Positions 6,113 to 8,524 of a stretch of 8,524 nt of DNA are shown one piece after another. The notes under the pieces were generated by a model, which saw only the letters and a list, made by a program, of their open reading frames with translations, did no database searches and had not been told where the DNA came from. A program made the position numbers and the translations under genes. The first letter of the stretch is position 1; every line of letters starts with the position of its first letter. This DNA comes from Actinomycetota bacterium (lineage in GTDB: Bacteria; Actinomycetota; Actinomycetes; Actinomycetales; Microbacteriaceae), in assembly GCA_018895315.1 (NCBI GenBank), contig JAHIOK010000281.1, forward strand, positions 1 to 8,524, read 5' to 3'.

Positions 6113-6943
6113 ATGACCAGGACCGAACCGTATGGCGCGGCCGACGGACTCGTGCGGGTGTATCCCGCACACGAGCCCGCGACCGGCGACGTGCTCGTCT
6201 GGGCGCACGGCGGCGGCTTCCAGTGGGGCGATCTCGACATGCCCGAGGCCGACTGGGTCGCGCGGACCCTGGCTGAGCGCGGGGTGGTCGTGGTGTCGGT
6301 CGACTACCGCCGCGCCTCGTCGACCGTCCACTTCCCCGCGCCCTCCGACGACGCCCTCGAGGCTTATCTGTGGACGCGAGGGCAGGCGTCCGAACTGGGC
6401 GGCGACCCGACCCGCGTCGCGATCGGCGGTGCGAGCGCAGGAGCCAACCTCACGGCGGGCGTCGCCCTGCGGCTCGCCTGCGGCGAGGGTCCGCTCCCGT
6501 CCGGGATCTTCCTCGCCTACCCGACACTGCATGCCGTGCAGCCACCCACCCCGCCCGACCTGCAGCGCGCCCTCGATGCGCTTCCCGGCGAAGCGAACTT
6601 CGACGCTGCCCGCGTGCTCGCGATGTACGAGGGTTACCTCGGCGGCCCGGTCGACGCTGCGTCGATCGTCGCGATCCCCGGAACGGCGAAGCCCGCCGAT
6701 CTCACGGAGCTCCCGCCGGTGCTCATGATCAACGATGACGTCGACGGCCTGCGCGTCTCGGGCGAGGCCTTCGCCGCCGCACTTGCCCAGGCCGGTGTCC
6801 GCGTCGACATCTTCACCGAACCGGGCACGCAGCACGGCCACCTCAATCGCCCCGACGAGCCGCAGGCCGAGGCATCCCTCACCCGCGTGCTCACCTGGCT
6901 CGCCGCTCTCACTGACACCACCATCGAAGGATCGCCCTCATGA
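6113..6943 (+). CDS. Alpha/beta hydrolase, HSL-like esterase, within the rhamnose operon
   Basis: 276-aa alpha/beta-hydrolase fold-3 protein of the hormone-sensitive-lipase group. Oxyanion motif HGGGF at 32-36, nucleophile elbow GGASAGAN with Ser108, probable catalytic Asp211 (DGLRVSGEAF aligns with the family's DPLRDEGEAY) and His241 (GTQHGHLN). It has no signal peptide, so it acts in the cytosol. It begins 4 nt after rhaI and overlaps the next gene as ATGA, so it is an integral operon member. A frame open upstream to 5969 would run inside rhaI and is rejected. Substrate unknown: cleaving acyl or lactone forms of rhamnose is a contextual inference. The SD is weak, implying coupling to rhaI translation. 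Confidence 0.88.
   Translation: MTRTEPYGAADGLVRVYPAHEPATGDVLVWAHGGGFQWGDLDMPEADWVARTLAERGVVVVSVDYRRASSTVHFPAPSDDALEAYLWTRGQASELGGDPTRVAIGGASAGANLTAGVALRLACGEGPLPSGIFLAYPTLHAVQPPTPPDLQRALDALPGEANFDAARVLAMYEGYLGGPVDAASIVAIPGTAKPADLTELPPVLMINDDVDGLRVSGEAFAAALAQAGVRVDIFTEPGTQHGHLNRPDEPQAEASLTRVLTWLAALTDTTIEGSPS
6926..6931 (+). promoter_or_regulatory. Ribosome binding site of the aldolase/dehydrogenase gene
   Basis: GAAGGA lies inside the 3' end of the hydrolase gene, 8 nt before the ATG at 6940, and supports that start. Confidence 0.7.
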
Positions 6944-8524
6944 CGAACCCGACCGCTCAAGAGCTGATCGCACGATCGAACCGCCTCGGCGCCGACCCGA
7001 AGAACACGAACTACGCGGGGGGCAATACCTCTGCGAAGGGCACCGAGACTGACCCGGTCACGGGCGAACCCGTCGAACTGCTCTGGGTGAAGGGTTCGGG
7101 GGGCGACCTCGGCACGCTCACGGAGTCGGGGCTCGCGGTGCTGCGCCTCGACCGCATGCGCGCACTCGTCGACGTCTACCCCGGAGTCGACCGCGAAGAC
7201 GAGATGGTCGCCGCGTTCGACTACTGCCTGCACGGCAAGGGCGGCGCTGCGCCGTCGATCGACACCGCAATGCACGCGCTGGTGGATGCGGCCCATGTCG
7301 ACCACCTGCATCCCGATTCGGGCATCGCGTTCGCGACCGCACTCGACGGTGAGGCCCTCACCGAGAAGGCCTTCGGCGACAGGGTCGTCTGGGTGCCCTG
7401 GCGGCGCCCCGGGTTTCAGCTCGGCCTCGACATCGCCGCGATCAAGGCGCAGAGTCCCGGCGCGATCGGCTGCATCCTCGGCGGACACGGCATCACCGCC
7501 TGGGGCGACACGTCCGATGAGGCCGAGGCGAACTCGCTCTGGATCATCGAGACCGCGCAGGCCTACATCGACGCGCACGGCACGGCCGAGCCGTTCGGAG
7601 CGGTGCGGGCCGGGTTCGAGGCGCTCGCCGACGCAGATCGGCGAACGAAGGCCTCGGCGCTGGGCGCGACCATCCGCGGCATCGCGTCGCACGACAAGCC
7701 GATGGTCGGCCACTTCACCGACGACGCGCGGGTGCTCGAGTTCCTCGCCTCCGAGAATGCGCCGCGGCTCGCCGCTCTGGGCACGAGCTGCCCCGACCAC
7801 TTCCTGCGCACGAAGGTCAAGCCGATGCTCCTCGACCTGCCATCGAACGCGTCGGTCGACGCATCCCTCAGCCGTCTGAAGGAGTTGCACGAGGCGTACC
7901 GCGCGGACTACACGGCGTACTACGAGGCGCACGCGGCGGCCGAGAGCCCCGCGATCCGCGGCGCCGACCCGCTGGTCGTCCTTGTTCCGGGCGTCGGCAT
8001 GTTCAGCTACGGCGCCAACAAGCAGACGGCCCGCGTCGCCGGAGAGTTCTACCTCAACGCGATCAACGTCATGCGCGGCGCCGAGGCGCTTTCGACCTAC
8101 TCCCCCATCAGCGACGCCGAGAAGTTCCGCATCGAATACTGGGCCCTCGAAGAGGCGAAGCTCCAACGGATGCCGAAGCCGAAGACCCATGCGGGGCGCA
8201 TCGCTCTCGTCACGGGCGCGGCATCCGGAATCGGAAAGGCCATCGCGACTCGTCTCGCCGCCGAGGGCGCGTGCGTCGTCATTGCCGATCTCGACCTCGC
8301 GAAGGCCCGGGCCACCGCTGCGGAGCTCGGCGGCGCGGATGTCGCGATCGGCATCGCCGCGAACGTCGCGGATGCCGCGGCCGTGCAAACCGCGATCGAC
8401 GATGCCGTGCTCGCCTTCGGAGGCCTCGACCTCGTCGTCAACAACGCAGGGCTTTCACTCTCGAAGCCTCTGCTGGAGACCACCGAAGCCGACTGGGACC
8501 TGCAGCACGACGTCATGGCCAAGG
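6940..8524 (+). CDS. rhaD: Bifunctional rhamnulose-1-phosphate aldolase / lactaldehyde dehydrogenase (partial, 3' end outside window)
   Basis: Open for 528 codons to the window edge; family members are ~680 aa, so ~150 residues are missing. The N-terminal ~400 residues form a class II aldolase/adducin-type domain: NYAGGNTSAKG (24-34), phosphate-binding-like VKGSGGDLG (50-58), and Zn-ligand candidates H122 and H124 (DHLH) and H183 (GGHG). The C-terminal domain is a short-chain dehydrogenase: TGAASGIG at 425-432, Asp after strand 2 (VIADLDL, favouring NAD) and NNAG at 501-504; the YxxxK motif falls beyond the end. Such fusions (also called RhaEW) split rhamnulose 1-phosphate into dihydroxyacetone phosphate and L-lactaldehyde, then oxidise the aldehyde. 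The ATG at 6940 overlaps the hydrolase stop (TGA 6941-6943) and has its own SD. The rhamnulokinase is not in the window. Confidence 0.94.
   Translation, partial: MTNPTAQELIARSNRLGADPKNTNYAGGNTSAKGTETDPVTGEPVELLWVKGSGGDLGTLTESGLAVLRLDRMRALVDVYPGVDREDEMVAAFDYCLHGKGGAAPSIDTAMHALVDAAHVDHLHPDSGIAFATALDGEALTEKAFGDRVVWVPWRRPGFQLGLDIAAIKAQSPGAIGCILGGHGITAWGDTSDEAEANSLWIIETAQAYIDAHGTAEPFGAVRAGFEALADADRRTKASALGATIRGIASHDKPMVGHFTDDARVLEFLASENAPRLAALGTSCPDHFLRTKVKPMLLDLPSNASVDASLSRLKELHEAYRADYTAYYEAHAAAESPAIRGADPLVVLVPGVGMFSYGANKQTARVAGEFYLNAINVMRGAEALSTYSPISDAEKFRIEYWALEEAKLQRMPKPKTHAGRIALVTGAASGIGKAIATRLAAEGACVVIADLDLAKARATAAELGGADVAIGIAANVADAAAVQTAIDDAVLAFGGLDLVVNNAGLSLSKPLLETTEADWDLQHDVMAK

Noticed and set aside
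6634..8388. 584-codon open frame on the minus strand opposite the aldolase/dehydrogenase gene
   Set aside because: It is opposite a gene with clear aldolase and dehydrogenase motifs. Its composition is Arg/Gly/Val-rich with no recognisable motif, as is typical of GC-rich antisense frames.
1..8524. Mobile elements, CRISPR arrays, tRNA genes, defence systems
   Set aside because: No long direct or inverted repeats, transposase or integrase motifs, regularly spaced repeats or tRNA-like cloverleaf were recognised.

Overview
The window is GC-rich and gene-dense, with short SD-led genes, ATGA overlaps and mostly G/C third positions. Together with a Streptomyces-type L-rhamnose isomerase, an NAD-type 6-phosphogluconate dehydrogenase and paired CrcB genes, this points to a high-GC Gram-positive actinobacterium, probably Microbacteriaceae (Microbacterium-like). 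That placement is inferred from protein style, not from a search. I see no tRNA, rRNA, IS element, CRISPR array or integrase. The first ~154 bases hold no gene I can support.

Left part (161-2937): a plus-strand gene encodes an unusual two-domain protein. Its N-terminal half is an Lnu/ANT(2'')-like nucleotidyltransferase, and its C-terminal half is an ArsC-like low-molecular-weight phosphatase whose nucleophilic Cys is replaced by Gly. It converges on a minus-strand 6-phosphogluconate dehydrogenase gene. A perfect 20-bp palindrome covers both stop codons. A Dps-type ferritin gene diverges from the dehydrogenase.

Middle (2954-4828, minus strand): a LacI-family repressor gene overlaps the first of two crcB (FluC fluoride channel) genes, and the two crcB genes overlap each other by ATGA. 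The three look like one transcription unit. The two CrcB proteins differ at the pore phenylalanines, as expected for a heterodimer.

Right part (4873-8524, plus strand): divergent from lacI lies an L-rhamnose catabolic operon: rhaI (L-rhamnose to L-rhamnulose), an HSL-type alpha/beta hydrolase, and a bifunctional rhamnulose-1-phosphate aldolase / lactaldehyde dehydrogenase that runs off the window end. Between lacI and rhaI sits a perfect 12-bp palindrome with a central CG, directly after a plausible -10 box. The simplest model is that the LacI protein represses the rhamnose operon, and perhaps itself, until a rhamnose-derived inducer is present. The hydrolase could free rhamnose from acylated or ester-linked forms before isomerisation. 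The rhamnulokinase needed between RhaI and the aldolase is not in the window and is presumably further downstream.
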